Positions 23,906-33,300 of a stretch of DNA of 39,776 nt are shown here, piece by piece. Numbering within the stretch: the stretch's first letter is position 1; each line of letters opens with the position of its first letter. Source of the DNA: JBGTLW01 sp041743835. GTDB lineage: Bacteria > Planctomycetota > Phycisphaerae > Phycisphaerales > Phycisphaeraceae. Both the position numbers and the translations under genes were made by a program. The notes beneath the pieces were generated by a model. The model was not told where the DNA came from. It did no database searches and was given only the letters and a program-made list of their open reading frames with translations. Location of the stretch: positions 1 to 39,776 of the forward strand of contig JBGTLW010000005.1 in NCBI GenBank assembly GCA_041743835.1, written 5' to 3'.

Positions 23906-25180
23906 ATGCCGCCGCTGACCTTTGCCATCGAACACCGCGACCACTCCTCCCACGCCCGCACGGGCACGGTGACCACGCCGCACGGCCGCTTCCAGACCCC
24001 GGCGTTCATGCCCGTCGGTACGCACGGCACGGTCAAGGGCCTGCTCCCCGAACTCGTCGCGGGCACCGGGGCGCAGATCGTGCTGGGCAACACCTACCAC
24101 CTCATGCTCCGGCCGGGATCGGAACTGATCGCACACATGGGCGGCCTGCAGAAGTGGTCGCGGTGGGCGAGACCCATGCTCACCGACTCCGGCGGGTTCC
24201 AGGTGTTCAGCCTCGGCCACATCAACAAGATCAACGATGATGGCGTCACCTTCAAAAGCCATCTCGATGGCTCGTCGATCGAGCTGACCCCCGAACGGTC
24301 CATGCAGGTGCAGAACCAACTCGGGGCCGACATCATCATGGCGTTTGATGATTGCCCGCCTGCGCAGACTGTGTCAGACAATAGCCCGCCGACCACGTCG
24401 GCGCGGCCGTTCCCGCGCTCCGGCGCGACGGTCGCAGAACCGCAATATCAGCAGCGCGTCCAGTTGGCCAACGAGCGCACGCTGCGCTGGCTCGATCGCT
24501 GCGTTTCTGCCCACGCCCGGCCCGATGACCAGGCCCTGTTTCCGATCGTACAGGGCGGGACTGATTTGGCGCAGCGGACGTGGTGTGCAGAGCGGGTATG
24601 CCAGCACGACCAGCCGGGCTACGCCATCGGGGGCGTGGCAGTGGGGGAGCCCACGGATGTGCTGCGTCAGGTGGTGGAGCACACAGCCCCTCTGCTGCCG
24701 GTGGATAGGCCGCGGTACCTGATGGGTGTCGGGTATGAGCGGGACATCGTCGCGGCGGTGCGGGCGGGGGTGGACATGTTTGATTGTGTCTTGCCCACGC
24801 GCAACGGGCGGAATGCCAACGCGTTCACCCGCCGGGGGCAGGTCCGGCTGCGGAACGCGAAGTTTGCCGACGACCCCCGGCCGATCGAGGAGGGTTGCGA
24901 CTGCCCCGCCTGTGGGGGCGGGTTCCCGGGCTTGGCCGGGCCGGCGGGTGGCCCCGGCACGCCCGAACGAGCCGATTCTCCACCCCCGGCGGTGGGGGGG
25001 CACTTCTCCCGGTCCTACCTCCGGCACCTGTTTATGGTGGGCGAGATGCTCGGGCCGATGCTCGTCAGCCTGCACAACCTCCGGCACTTCCAGCGGCTCA
25101 TGTTGGACATCCGGCGTTGTATCCACCACAATGACTGGTCTTTGCTCAGCCGGGACTGGCCCGTGCTCAGCGAATCGTGA
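23906..25180 (+). CDS. tgt: tRNA-guanine transglycosylase (queuine tRNA-ribosyltransferase)
   Basis: This 424-residue enzyme exchanges guanine 34 of GUN-anticodon tRNAs for the queuosine precursor preQ1. It has MLTDSGGFQVFSL (Asp94), the substrate loop FPIVQGG, GYAIGGVAVGEP, and the catalytic-nucleophile segment MFDCVLPTRNGRNA (Asp293). The zinc site is C331-x-C333-x-x-C336 with His390 in SLHNLRHF. Two features are odd. A stretch of about 25 residues rich in Pro/Ser/Thr (153-178) is inserted after DDCPP, and about 28 residues rich in Gly/Pro (338-365) sit between the zinc cysteines and HFSRSYLRHL. Both are in frame and no catalytic residue is lost. The start ATG is at 23906, and a GTG at 23897 is also possible. 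It heads the conserved tgt-yajC-secDF order. Confidence 0.95.
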   Translation: MPPLTFAIEHRDHSSHARTGTVTTPHGRFQTPAFMPVGTHGTVKGLLPELVAGTGAQIVLGNTYHLMLRPGSELIAHMGGLQKWSRWARPMLTDSGGFQVFSLGHINKINDDGVTFKSHLDGSSIELTPERSMQVQNQLGADIIMAFDDCPPAQTVSDNSPPTTSARPFPRSGATVAEPQYQQRVQLANERTLRWLDRCVSAHARPDDQALFPIVQGGTDLAQRTWCAERVCQHDQPGYAIGGVAVGEPTDVLRQVVEHTAPLLPVDRPRYLMGVGYERDIVAAVRAGVDMFDCVLPTRNGRNANAFTRRGQVRLRNAKFADDPRPIEEGCDCPACGGGFPGLAGPAGGPGTPERADSPPPAVGGHFSRSYLRHLFMVGEMLGPMLVSLHNLRHFQRLMLDIRRCIHHNDWSLLSRDWPVLSES

Positions 25181-25239
25181 CTATCCCGCGCCGCAGCGTG
25201 CGCACCCGACCCGCTCCCCCGTAACCGAGATCATCAGAC

Positions 25240-25710
25240 ATGGCCTGGAACACCTACGACAGCTTCCCCCAACTCCTCGCGCAGGCCGACGCCCCGCCCA
25301 CCGAAGCCCCAGCCATCGGCAACAACGCCGCCAAGTCCGGCACAGAGGGTACCACCGGCGTGGTGGACCCCAATGCCGACCCCGGCCTCGGCGGATCACA
25401 AACCCAGCCAACCTCCAGCCCCTTCGGCGGGTCCATGATCTGGATTTTCGTCCTGGTCCTGGTCGTCATGTGGGTCTTCCTCATGGGCGGGCAACGCAAA
25501 GAAAAGAAGAAGCGGGCGGCCCTGCTCGCGGCCCTCACCAAGGGCGACAAGGTCCAGACCATCGGCGGGATCCTGGGCACCGTGGTTGAGGTCCGCGACA
25601 GCGAGGTCGTCGTCAAGGTGGACGAGAACTCCAACGCCCGGCTGCGGTTCAGCCGATCTGCCATCCAGTCCGTGCTCCACAGTGATGCCGAATCGACCAA
25701 GGAAAAGTAG
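25240..25710 (+). CDS. yajC: Sec translocon accessory subunit YajC
   Basis: This 156-residue protein is the small membrane partner of SecDF in the Sec holotranslocon. The YajC core is residues 66-156: one transmembrane helix (MIWIFVLVLVVMWVFLMGG), then the basic KEKKKRAALLAALTKGDKV segment, then TIGGILGTVVEVRD and a beta-rich C terminus, as in other YajC proteins. It differs in an N-terminal extension of about 65 residues (rich in Pro, Gly, Ala, Thr and Asn) before the helix. In standard YajC the helix is close to the N terminus. The extension may be a periplasmic linker. It lies 59 bases after tgt and 94 bases before secDF. Confidence 0.93.
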   Translation: MAWNTYDSFPQLLAQADAPPTEAPAIGNNAAKSGTEGTTGVVDPNADPGLGGSQTQPTSSPFGGSMIWIFVLVLVVMWVFLMGGQRKEKKKRAALLAALTKGDKVQTIGGILGTVVEVRDSEVVVKVDENSNARLRFSRSAIQSVLHSDAESTKEK

Positions 25711-25766
25711 TGACGTGGCGCGCGTACGCGACGCTGTGTATCCATCCCCCGAATCTAACCGCGAGC

Positions 25767-25785
25767 GCGTCGCAAGGTGCGACGC
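25767..25785 (+). promoter_or_regulatory. Hairpin in the secDF leader
   Basis: GCGTCGC (25767-25773) pairs perfectly with GCGACGC (25779-25785) over a five-base loop AAGGT, ending 19 bases before the secDF start codon. A 10-base palindrome CGCGTACGCG lies upstream at 25721-25730. Both could be chance in GC-rich DNA, but they occupy the only spacer inside the yajC-secDF pair. Confidence 0.35.
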
Positions 25786-25804
25786 ACGCAAGGGCCATTG
25801 ACCC

Positions 25805-28800
25805 ATGGGCTTAGTCGACGTTGTCATTCTGGTGTACTTCCTGGCCATGCTTGCCGGGATCCTCTTCTTCCTGGTGCAAGGGTCCCGGCACTGGCGCCCG
25901 CTGCTGATCGTGGTGGTGCTCACCGCGTGCGGGCTGTTCATCTACAAGCCGGGGAGCTATGGCCCATCCAAGTCGCTGAACCCGGGGATTGATCTGGCGG
26001 GCGGGACGACGCTGACCTATGACGTGAAGGTGCCCTCTGGCCGCGACGCCGGGGAGGTCATCGACGACACCATCGCCGTCCTCCAACGCCGCGTGGACCC
26101 CACCGGCACGCGGAACCTGATCTGGCGCCGGGTCGCGGGCAACCGCATCGAGGTGCAGATGGCGATGGCGCCGCGCATCATCACCCTCAAGCGTCAAGCC
26201 TACCTCGACGCCCAGCAGCAACTGCTGACGGGCAACCTGGACAAGCGCCAAGTTGTGGCCGCACTCGCGCTGGACCCGCAGGACCAAGCGGCGATGTTCG
26301 ACAGCATTGCCGCGGGCAACACGGCGCTGCGGCAGCAGCTCGATGAGATGGCGCAGACCAAGGCCGCGCTCGATGAGGTTCAAGGCCCCTACGACGCGGC
26401 CCAGCAGGCGTACGACGATGCCATCGCCCGCGTTGACAACCCGCCCGCGGGCACGTCCGAGGCCGACTTGGCCGAGAGCAAGCGCATCGCCGACGAGATG
26501 CTGGCGTCATTGATCCCGCTGGCCGAGCAGTTCAACGCCGCCCGCGCGGCTCACCAATCGGCGCTGGCCACGGTGTTGCAGTCGAACCTCAGCGCGAACG
26601 AGCTCGATCGCATCCGCGACCTGGATAACGACCCAACCAAGGCTGGGGTGGACCCGACGACCAAGGCCCCGCTCCCGACACCCCGCGCGTTGGAGGTGGA
26701 CAAGCTGGTCGCGCAGAACCCCGACCGGGCCGAGCAGATCCGCACGTACTTCAACGCTTATGCCGAGTACGAGGCGATCAAGGGCCCGCTCGACGACCCC
26801 AACGACCTGATCGCCCTGCTGCAAGGCTCGGGCGTGTTGGAGATGCGTATTGCGGCGACACCGCGCGAGCGGCCCATCGACGCGGCGTCGTACATCACCC
26901 GGCTTGAAGAGCAGGGCCCCCGGGCCGGCACCGACCGCGAGTGGAAGTGGTACGAGGTCCAGGACATCGAGGTGTTCGTGGACCGGGACATGGAGCTGCT
27001 CCAGAGCTTCCGCAGCAATCCGGAGAGCTTTACCGATTGGGTGGACAGCCGGCGGGGCATGGTCGGGCGTGTGTACGGCAACCGGTTCTACCTCCTGCTG
27101 GCCGACTCGCCGCAGTTGGCGATGACCCGCGACCAGGTGTGGAAGCTCGCGTCGGTGAACCGCAGCGCCGACCAGCTCGGCAAGCCCGCGGTGGGCTTCT
27201 CGATGGACGGACGCGGAGCGGTGCTGCTGGGAAACCTTACCGGCCCCAACGTCGGCAAGCAGATGGCCGTCATGCTCGACAACAAGGTCATTACCGCGCC
27301 CACGCTCCAGGCCCGGCTGACCGACGGCGGGATCATCACCGGCGACTTCAGCAACGAGGAGTTCGAGTACCTGATCCGCACGATCAAGGCCGGCTCGCTC
27401 GAGGGCCAGCTCGGCGAGTACCCCATCAGCATCAAGACCACTGGCCCGGCGATGGGCCAGGAGAACCTCTACCGCGGCGTCGAGGCGGCCATCACCGCCC
27501 TCATCATCGTCGCGATCTTCATGGCGGTGTATTACCTGTTTGCCGGCATGGTCGCCAACTTCGCGCTCGCGGCGAACATGGTCATCATCCTCGGCGTCAT
27601 GGCGATGATCGACGCGACGTTCACGCTCCCCGGCATCGCGGGCATCGTGCTCACCATCGGTATGGCGGTGGACGCGAACGTGCTGATCTTCGAGCGCATC
27701 CGCGAGGAGCTCGAAGCCAAGGCCGACCTCCGCACCGCCGTGCGCCTCGGGTTCGACAAGGCGCTGTCCACGATCCTCGACGCGAACATCACCACGCTCA
27801 TCACCTGTCTGGTGCTGGGCTACACCGCGACGGCGGAGATCAAGGGCTTCGCGGTGACGCTGGGCATCGGTATCCTGGCGACGCTGTTCACCGCGTTGTT
27901 CTGCTCGCGCGTGTTCATCGAGGCCTACGTCCGCTACACCAACGCCAAGACGCTGATGATGATGCCGACGCTGCTGCCGCCGCTGCGCCAGCTTCTATCG
28001 CCCAACGTGGACTGGCTGAAGCTGAGCCGGGTCTTCATCCCCTTGAGCGTGTTGTTGATCGCGGTGGGTATGTATCTGGTGTACGAGCGGGGCATGGACA
28101 TGCTCGACATCGAGTTCCGCTCGGGGACCAAGGTGAGCTTCACGCTCGCGAACGAAGACGGCGACGCCACCCGGCCCAGGATGATCGCGCGTACCGACGC
28201 CGAGTCGCGCATCAAGACCTACGCCGCGATCGGTGCGGACCTTCAGGCGGGCAGGGCCCCCGTCAGGCCCGCGCAGGTCCCCGCCTCAATCGACTGGGAC
28301 AAGGCTGTGTCGGACATGAACCGCGTCGTGGAAGACGCCAGCCGCCGATACGAAGAAGCGATGCAGAGCTACCAGGAACTGGTGGACGCCCAAGCCTCGC
28401 CCGGCGACAAGCCGGACCTGGTGTCGGACTTCAATCTGCTGGCCCGTTCCACGCTTGTGACCGAGGGGCGAGTGCAGGATGGCAAGAGCAACGGCTTTGC
28501 GGTCTCGACGCTGATGACCGACTCGCAGGCTGTGTCCGACCTCATCAAATCCGCGTTCGAGGACCTGCTGGACACGACCCAACCGGTGAGCTTCGAGGGT
28601 GTGGCCGTGACCGACCCGGCCCGCGCCCCGATCTACCGCATCAGCTCGACGGACCTGTCGCAGGTCGTCGGCCGACCGATCCTGCTCCCCGAGGGGCTGG
28701 ACGCTGCGGAGTTCCTCGGCGGTGTCGCGATCCTGCTCGATGGCATGGACCCGGCCCCGACCCTGACCGACCTCGAACAACGCATCGGACGCATGCGCCA

Positions 28801-29683
28801 GCAGCCGGCCCACGAGGACCTGGGCTACCGGCCCAACCGCGTCGTCGGGCTGGAGATCGCCTACACCGACGCCACGGGCACGCCGCACTACCGCTCGGCC
28901 CTGGTGCTCACGACCGATGGCGTCACCAACTACCTCCAGACACCCACCGCGTTCACCGATGCCGACGGCCTGGCGTACACCGAATGGCGGCTGGTGCGCG
29001 ACGCGTTGCAGCGTGACACCTCGCTGGCGTCGGTCACCAAGTTCTCCTCGCAGGTCTCGGGCACGATGAAGCAGCAGGCCCTGGCCGCGATGTTCCTCTC
29101 GCTGCTCGCGGTCGTGGCGTACATCTGGCTGCGGTTCGGGTCGATCCGCTACGGGTTCGCGGCCATCGCGGCGTTGGTCCACGACGTGTGCGTCACCATG
29201 GGTATCGTCGCGATCTGCGGCTGGCTCTTCGACACCGGCATCGGGCACGCGCTGCTGCTGTTCGACTTCAAGATCAACCTGGCGCTGGTCGCCGCGATCC
29301 TCACGATCATCGGCTACTCGCTCAACGACACCATCGTTGTGTTCGACCGCATCCGCGAGAACCGCGGCCGACTGGCCCGCGCTTCCCGCGCGGTCGTGAA
29401 TGAGTCCATCAACCAGACGATCAGCCGGACGATCCTGACATCGGGCACCACGATGATCGCGGTGGTGCTGCTGTACCTGCTCGGCGGGCCGGGCGTACAC
29501 GGCTTCGCGTTCGCGATGATCATCGGCATCCTCGTGGGCACCTACTCCTCCATCGCGATCGCGGCCCCGGTGCTGATGATCGGGTACAAGGACGGCACCG
29601 GCGGATCGACACGCCAGCCCGACCCGGCCGTGAGCGAGAGGGCCATCGAGAAACAACACCCGTCGGACGCCGCCGTCGCGTGA
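25805..29683 (+). CDS. secDF: Fused protein-export membrane protein SecD-SecF
   Basis: This 1292-residue protein joins SecD and SecF, the proton-driven subunits that pull secreted proteins across the inner membrane. There are two N-terminal hydrophobic segments (about 6-25 and 32-47), one more than standard SecD. The SecD motif GIDLAGGTTLTY is at 61-72, VITAPTLQARLTDGG near 494-508, and the proton-pathway helix GMAVDANVLIFERIREE at about 618-634. SecF starts near 735, with MDMLDIEFRSGTKV in place of the usual DFxGGT, and ends with GYSLNDTIVVFDRIREN at about 1169-1185. A helical insertion of about 200 residues (130-340), rich in Ala/Gln/Asp and probably coiled coil, lies in the first periplasmic domain. 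SecF has its own long periplasmic insertion (about 780-1070). Confidence 0.96.
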   Translation: MGLVDVVILVYFLAMLAGILFFLVQGSRHWRPLLIVVVLTACGLFIYKPGSYGPSKSLNPGIDLAGGTTLTYDVKVPSGRDAGEVIDDTIAVLQRRVDPTGTRNLIWRRVAGNRIEVQMAMAPRIITLKRQAYLDAQQQLLTGNLDKRQVVAALALDPQDQAAMFDSIAAGNTALRQQLDEMAQTKAALDEVQGPYDAAQQAYDDAIARVDNPPAGTSEADLAESKRIADEMLASLIPLAEQFNAARAAHQSALATVLQSNLSANELDRIRDLDNDPTKAGVDPTTKAPLPTPRALEVDKLVAQNPDRAEQIRTYFNAYAEYEAIKGPLDDPNDLIALLQGSGVLEMRIAATPRERPIDAASYITRLEEQGPRAGTDREWKWYEVQDIEVFVDRDMELLQSFRSNPESFTDWVDSRRGMVGRVYGNRFYLLLADSPQLAMTRDQVWKLASVNRSADQLGKPAVGFSMDGRGAVLLGNLTGPNVGKQMAVMLDNKVITAPTLQARLTDGGIITGDFSNEEFEYLIRTIKAGSLEGQLGEYPISIKTTGPAMGQENLYRGVEAAITALIIVAIFMAVYYLFAGMVANFALAANMVIILGVMAMIDATFTLPGIAGIVLTIGMAVDANVLIFERIREELEAKADLRTAVRLGFDKALSTILDANITTLITCLVLGYTATAEIKGFAVTLGIGILATLFTALFCSRVFIEAYVRYTNAKTLMMMPTLLPPLRQLLSPNVDWLKLSRVFIPLSVLLIAVGMYLVYERGMDMLDIEFRSGTKVSFTLANEDGDATRPRMIARTDAESRIKTYAAIGADLQAGRAPVRPAQVPASIDWDKAVSDMNRVVEDASRRYEEAMQSYQELVDAQASPGDKPDLVSDFNLLARSTLVTEGRVQDGKSNGFAVSTLMTDSQAVSDLIKSAFEDLLDTTQPVSFEGVAVTDPARAPIYRISSTDLSQVVGRPILLPEGLDAAEFLGGVAILLDGMDPAPTLTDLEQRIGRMRQQPAHEDLGYRPNRVVGLEIAYTDATGTPHYRSALVLTTDGVTNYLQTPTAFTDADGLAYTEWRLVRDALQRDTSLASVTKFSSQVSGTMKQQALAAMFLSLLAVVAYIWLRFGSIRYGFAAIAALVHDVCVTMGIVAICGWLFDTGIGHALLLFDFKINLALVAAILTIIGYSLNDTIVVFDRIRENRGRLARASRAVVNESINQTISRTILTSGTTMIAVVLLYLLGGPGVHGFAFAMIIGILVGTYSSIAIAAPVLMIGYKDGTGGSTRQPDPAVSERAIEKQHPSDAAVA

Positions 29684-29694
29684 TACCCGTCGCA

Positions 29695-29732
29695 GGGTGT
29701 CGTGTCAGAGTTGTCGTTGTCGCGCGACACCC
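29695..29732 (+). terminator. Possible terminator structure after secDF
   Basis: GGGTGTCG (29695-29702) pairs with CGACACCC (29725-29732) over a 22-base loop that itself contains the palindrome TGTCGCGCGACA (29718-29729). No T run follows. The position, 12 bases after the secDF stop, fits a transcript end. Confidence 0.35.
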
Positions 29733-29837
29733 CCGCGGTTGTCCGCGCCGAAATCGACGCGGCTTCGTGACGACACGCGCCGACGATTGTGCGATGACTT
29801 GCAAACAATGGTTGGCGGTAGCCGTGCGCGCTGCGGC

Positions 29838-30134
29838 TTAGTGGTTGCCGCGCTGGTACCCGGTCGAGGCCTGGTCGTGGAGCAGTTCCTCGGCGTAGGT
29901 GGCCAGGGCTTCTAACCGCGACAACTGCCGCAGGGCCGCCTGTGCTTTCTGCGGCGAGGGCGGCTGGAGGTGGCGTTGCTGGCGATCGAGTTTGGCCTGG
30001 ATCGTCGCGGCGTGTTCTTTGAGTGTCTGGATGTGCAGTTGAAGCTCGTCGCGGGACATGCGCTTCATCTTCTTGAGCGAGGGTGAAGCGAGCCCCTGAA
30101 ACACAGGGCCTTGTTTGCGGGGGGGGTTCATCAT
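29838..30134 (-). CDS. Small basic coiled-coil protein of unknown function
   Basis: This 98-residue protein starts MMNPPRKQGPVFQGLASPSL and then has two predicted helices, MSRDELQLHIQTLKEHAATI and AQAALRQLSRLEALATYAEE, separated by a Pro-rich turn. It is rich in Gln, Leu, Arg and Lys, with no membrane segment and no recognised domain. The ATG at 30134 has TGGAG seven to eight bases upstream. An upstream in-frame ATG at 30170 has none. Reality as a gene is supported by the ribosome binding site and protein-like composition only. It follows the large secreted protein gene on the same strand after 170 bases. Confidence 0.55.
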   Translation of the reverse strand: MMNPPRKQGPVFQGLASPSLKKMKRMSRDELQLHIQTLKEHAATIQAKLDRQQRHLQPPSPQKAQAALRQLSRLEALATYAEELLHDQASTGYQRGNH

Positions 30135-30267
30135 GTGCGTCTCCAATACGATGTTGTTGATGGACAACAAGGTCGGTCAGCCGTGCGTCGGGTCGGCGAC
30201 CTGAACGTGCGCATGATAATACCTGACAAGGTGCGGGCTTTGCCAGCCCCACCCCCGGCCCCCGCAC

Positions 30268-30295
30268 CCCCGGAACCCCTCAGCCCCGGAACCCC
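30268..30295 (-). repeat. GGGGTTCCGGGG tandem pair in a G-rich minus-strand tract
   Basis: The 12-base word CCCCGGAACCCC occurs at 30268-30279 and 30284-30295, spaced 16 bases. On the minus strand, which is the coding strand here, the tract from about 30304 to 30247 has more than six runs of four or five G with short loops, a strong G-quadruplex candidate. It lies just after the stop of the large secreted protein gene. Confidence 0.55.
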
Positions 30296-30304
30296 GCCCC
30301 CGGT

Positions 30305-33300
30305 TCACTGCCCGAGTTTGAGGTAACCCCACGCGGCGGGGTTGAGGGTGGCCTCGATGCCGATATCCCCCACGTGCCCGCCGGAGCGGTCGGACCAGCA
30401 GTGGCGGGTCTGGACCCCGTTGCCTGCTTTATTCGCGCTGTTGACGCCGATGTCAAAGCGGACCTCGCGCCGCCCCGCGATCCCCAGCGTCTCCCACGGC
30501 AGGAAGACCTCGGCGGTCCATGCGTTGAGGGTGGGGTCGTCTGCCGGTTTGTCTGTGGTCGCGCCCCCGCCGGTGGAGCCGGGCAGCGTGGGCTGGTCTT
30601 CAAGCGATTCAAACGCTCCCAGTGTTTCCATGTTCAGGCCCAGCGCCTGGTCCCGAACGCGGAGGGTGATCTGCTCATCGTTGAGCCTGGCGACGCGGGC
30701 CACCTCGACGCGGGCGGCGGGGGAGTTGTAGAGCGTGGGGCTGGCGTCGGCGTCGGGGGTCTTGTAGTCGAAGAGGACCGCGGCGAACTTGCCATCGAGT
30801 TTGCCGACGACGATGCGTTTGTCGCCGGGGATGACATCGCGCGACCGGCTGGTGCCCGAGCTGCGGATCATGATGTCGAAGCTGAAGCCCTCGTGGAACA
30901 TCCGCGTGGGATCGGTGGCGGCATTGCTCATACGGGATCGCCCGGCCAACGCGATGTAGAGGCCCCGGTCATCCTGCGCCACATCGAAAAGCAGGCTGGC
31001 TTCCTTGGGGCCGATGGCCTGCATCCGCTGCGGCGAGCCCCACTCTTCGAGCAGCCCATCGACCTTGATGCCGCGCGTGCGTTGCTCGGCCTTGGGGGTG
31101 TCGATGGCCTTGCGCGTGGTCTTGCCGTTGGCGGTGCGTCGTGCCTGGTCGCGGTCGATGACGACCGTGCGCAGGCCTGTGGCGATGCCGTGGTCGTTGG
31201 GCGTGACGGTGAGGGTCTGTGTGGCGACGGCAAAGTCGTTGAGCCCGTCGATGCGTGAGATGCCATGGAACGTGTGCCCCGCGACGGTGTAGAAGTTGCC
31301 GTCGTGGGCCTTGACGAACTGCCCGCCCCATGCCTCCCAGCCGTGCTTGCGGCCGGTGGCGTCGAATCCGCGCGTGGCGGGGAAGTTCCACCCGCCCTCG
31401 CTGCCATCGAAGAACGTGCCGACGATGACGCCAAGGTCTGCGGCCCAGACGTACCAGTAGCCGTTGTTGGAGTTGACCGCCGCGACGTAGCCGACCTCGG
31501 AGTTCGTGGCCCCGCCGCCGGTGAACTTCCAGGGTTGGTTGAGGATGGTCCCGTCGATCTCGGGCATGAATCCCGACGGCGCGGGTGGCGTGCCGCCGAG
31601 GACCGAGCCGTCGGGCTCGACGATGAAGGGTTGGCCCTCGCGGATCATGAGGCCGGCGTCGGTGATGTGCTTGAAGTCGCCGTAGCCCGGCTTGGCGCTG
31701 GTGGGGCCGCCGAGCGTGTAGTTGCGCGGGTAGTGCGGGATCGCCTCGCGGTCGTAGAAGCGGGGGGCTTTTGCGGCGTCGGCGAAGGTGTAGATGGGGA
31801 CCCCGCCGGGCGTGAATGACTGGGGCGCCCACTTGATCCCGCTGTGCAGCACAAAGCCCGCGCCCAGCGTCCCGCCGATGGGAGGCCGGGGGCCTTGGGC
31901 CCAGTCGTCGGCGTGGATGATCTCGACCTCGTCGATCTCGAACTGCTGGTTGTCGTTGCGGTCGCACCAGATGAAGTAGCGGTCAGACAGGTCCATCGCG
32001 CCCCAGTGATCGCGCCAGACCGGCTTGGACAGCAGGAAGTTGGAATCCTTCGCGGGCCCCATGACGACCGCGGGCATCCAGCCCTGGCCCTGAGGTGTGT
32101 CGGGGTGCAGCGCTACGACGAAGTGACCCGCGGAGTGGCCCACGATGTAGCGCTTGTCGCCGTGATAGTACGGCTGGCCAAGGCTCGTGAACGCGAACGT
32201 GCCTTTCTCCTGGCCGATGGTTGTGTCGGTGTAGGCCCGGTCGTTGATGGCCTTGATTTCATAGGTGCCCGCGTCGAAGTCCAGCGCGTACTCCACGCCG
32301 CGGTAGTAGAAGCTGCGCAGGTTCGGGTCGAGGTAGCCGCCCCCGCCATACATGGGCGGCCCCAGAAGATTACGCAGGTGCTCGCCCTGAGCCGAGAAGA
32401 CCGAGATGCGCTTGGGTGCGAAGTTCGACTCCGCGATCCACACCCGGCCGTCCGCGCCCAGCGCGATGCCTTGGGGCTTGCCAAGCCAGTGCTCGTTCCA
32501 CGGCCCCTGTGTCCGGCTTTCCTGCCCGATGGTGGTGACCAGCTTGCCGCGGGTGTCGAAGATGTACGCCCGGTTCCCCGCCCCGTCTGCCACGGCGACG
32601 CGCTGGTCGGTAGCGGTGATGTCCGATGCGCCCTTGAAAGCATGATCGCCCAGCGGCGTGTGCGTGACCCTGTCGCCTTGGATCGTGGTGGTGTGCAGGC
32701 GGTTATTCAGGACGGTGTAGAGCGTGCCATCCGGCCCAAGCGTCATGGTCTGGATGTCCATGTCCTCGGTGCCACGTAGCTCGCTTAGCTTGTCGCCGGT
32801 CTTCGCGTCGTAGGTGGCGAGGATGCGCTCGGGCGGGTCGGCGGGGCGGTTGGTGAGGCGGAGCAGGGCGATGTTGTCGATCTCCGCCCACAGCGCGTCG
32901 TCATCGGGTTTGCCGCCGGGGCCCCCGAGCAGCCCGACGTACTTGCCGGTGCGATAGCCCTCGGTGACGCGGAACCGCAGGGCGGTGGCGGTGGTGCGGT
33001 ACTGCAGCCGCACGAGTTGGGCATTGAAGCTTTTGGACGCGGTGAGTGACCGCAGCTTCTTGTTGTGCCCGCCCCGGAACTGGGCGAGGTTCTGCCACGC
33101 GTCGTCGTCGTGCATCTGGGCCGCGGGGTCACCTGTGCCGATGAAGTTGTCGATCTCGATGCGGGGATTGATGGGGTTGTAGAGCATGAGCCCGTCGAAC
33201 GCCTGCGGCGAGCCGTAGTCCACCACGAAGGTGAGCGGCTGGTTGGGTGAGATCTGGTAGTTGGTGCGGACGCTGATGCCCGGTCGTGTCTCGCTGCCGA

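Noticed and set aside
26941..29016. 691-codon plus-strand open frame inside secDF
   Set aside because: It is an off-frame reading of the fused SecDF gene with Arg/Pro/His-rich composition and no recognisable domain.
28286..29659. 457-codon minus-strand open frame opposite secDF
   Set aside because: Antisense shadow of a well-supported gene, with no family resemblance.
29684..29837. Gene or RNA in the spacer after secDF
   Set aside because: Apart from the hairpin at 29695-29732 the spacer has no protein-like frame and no clear promoter.
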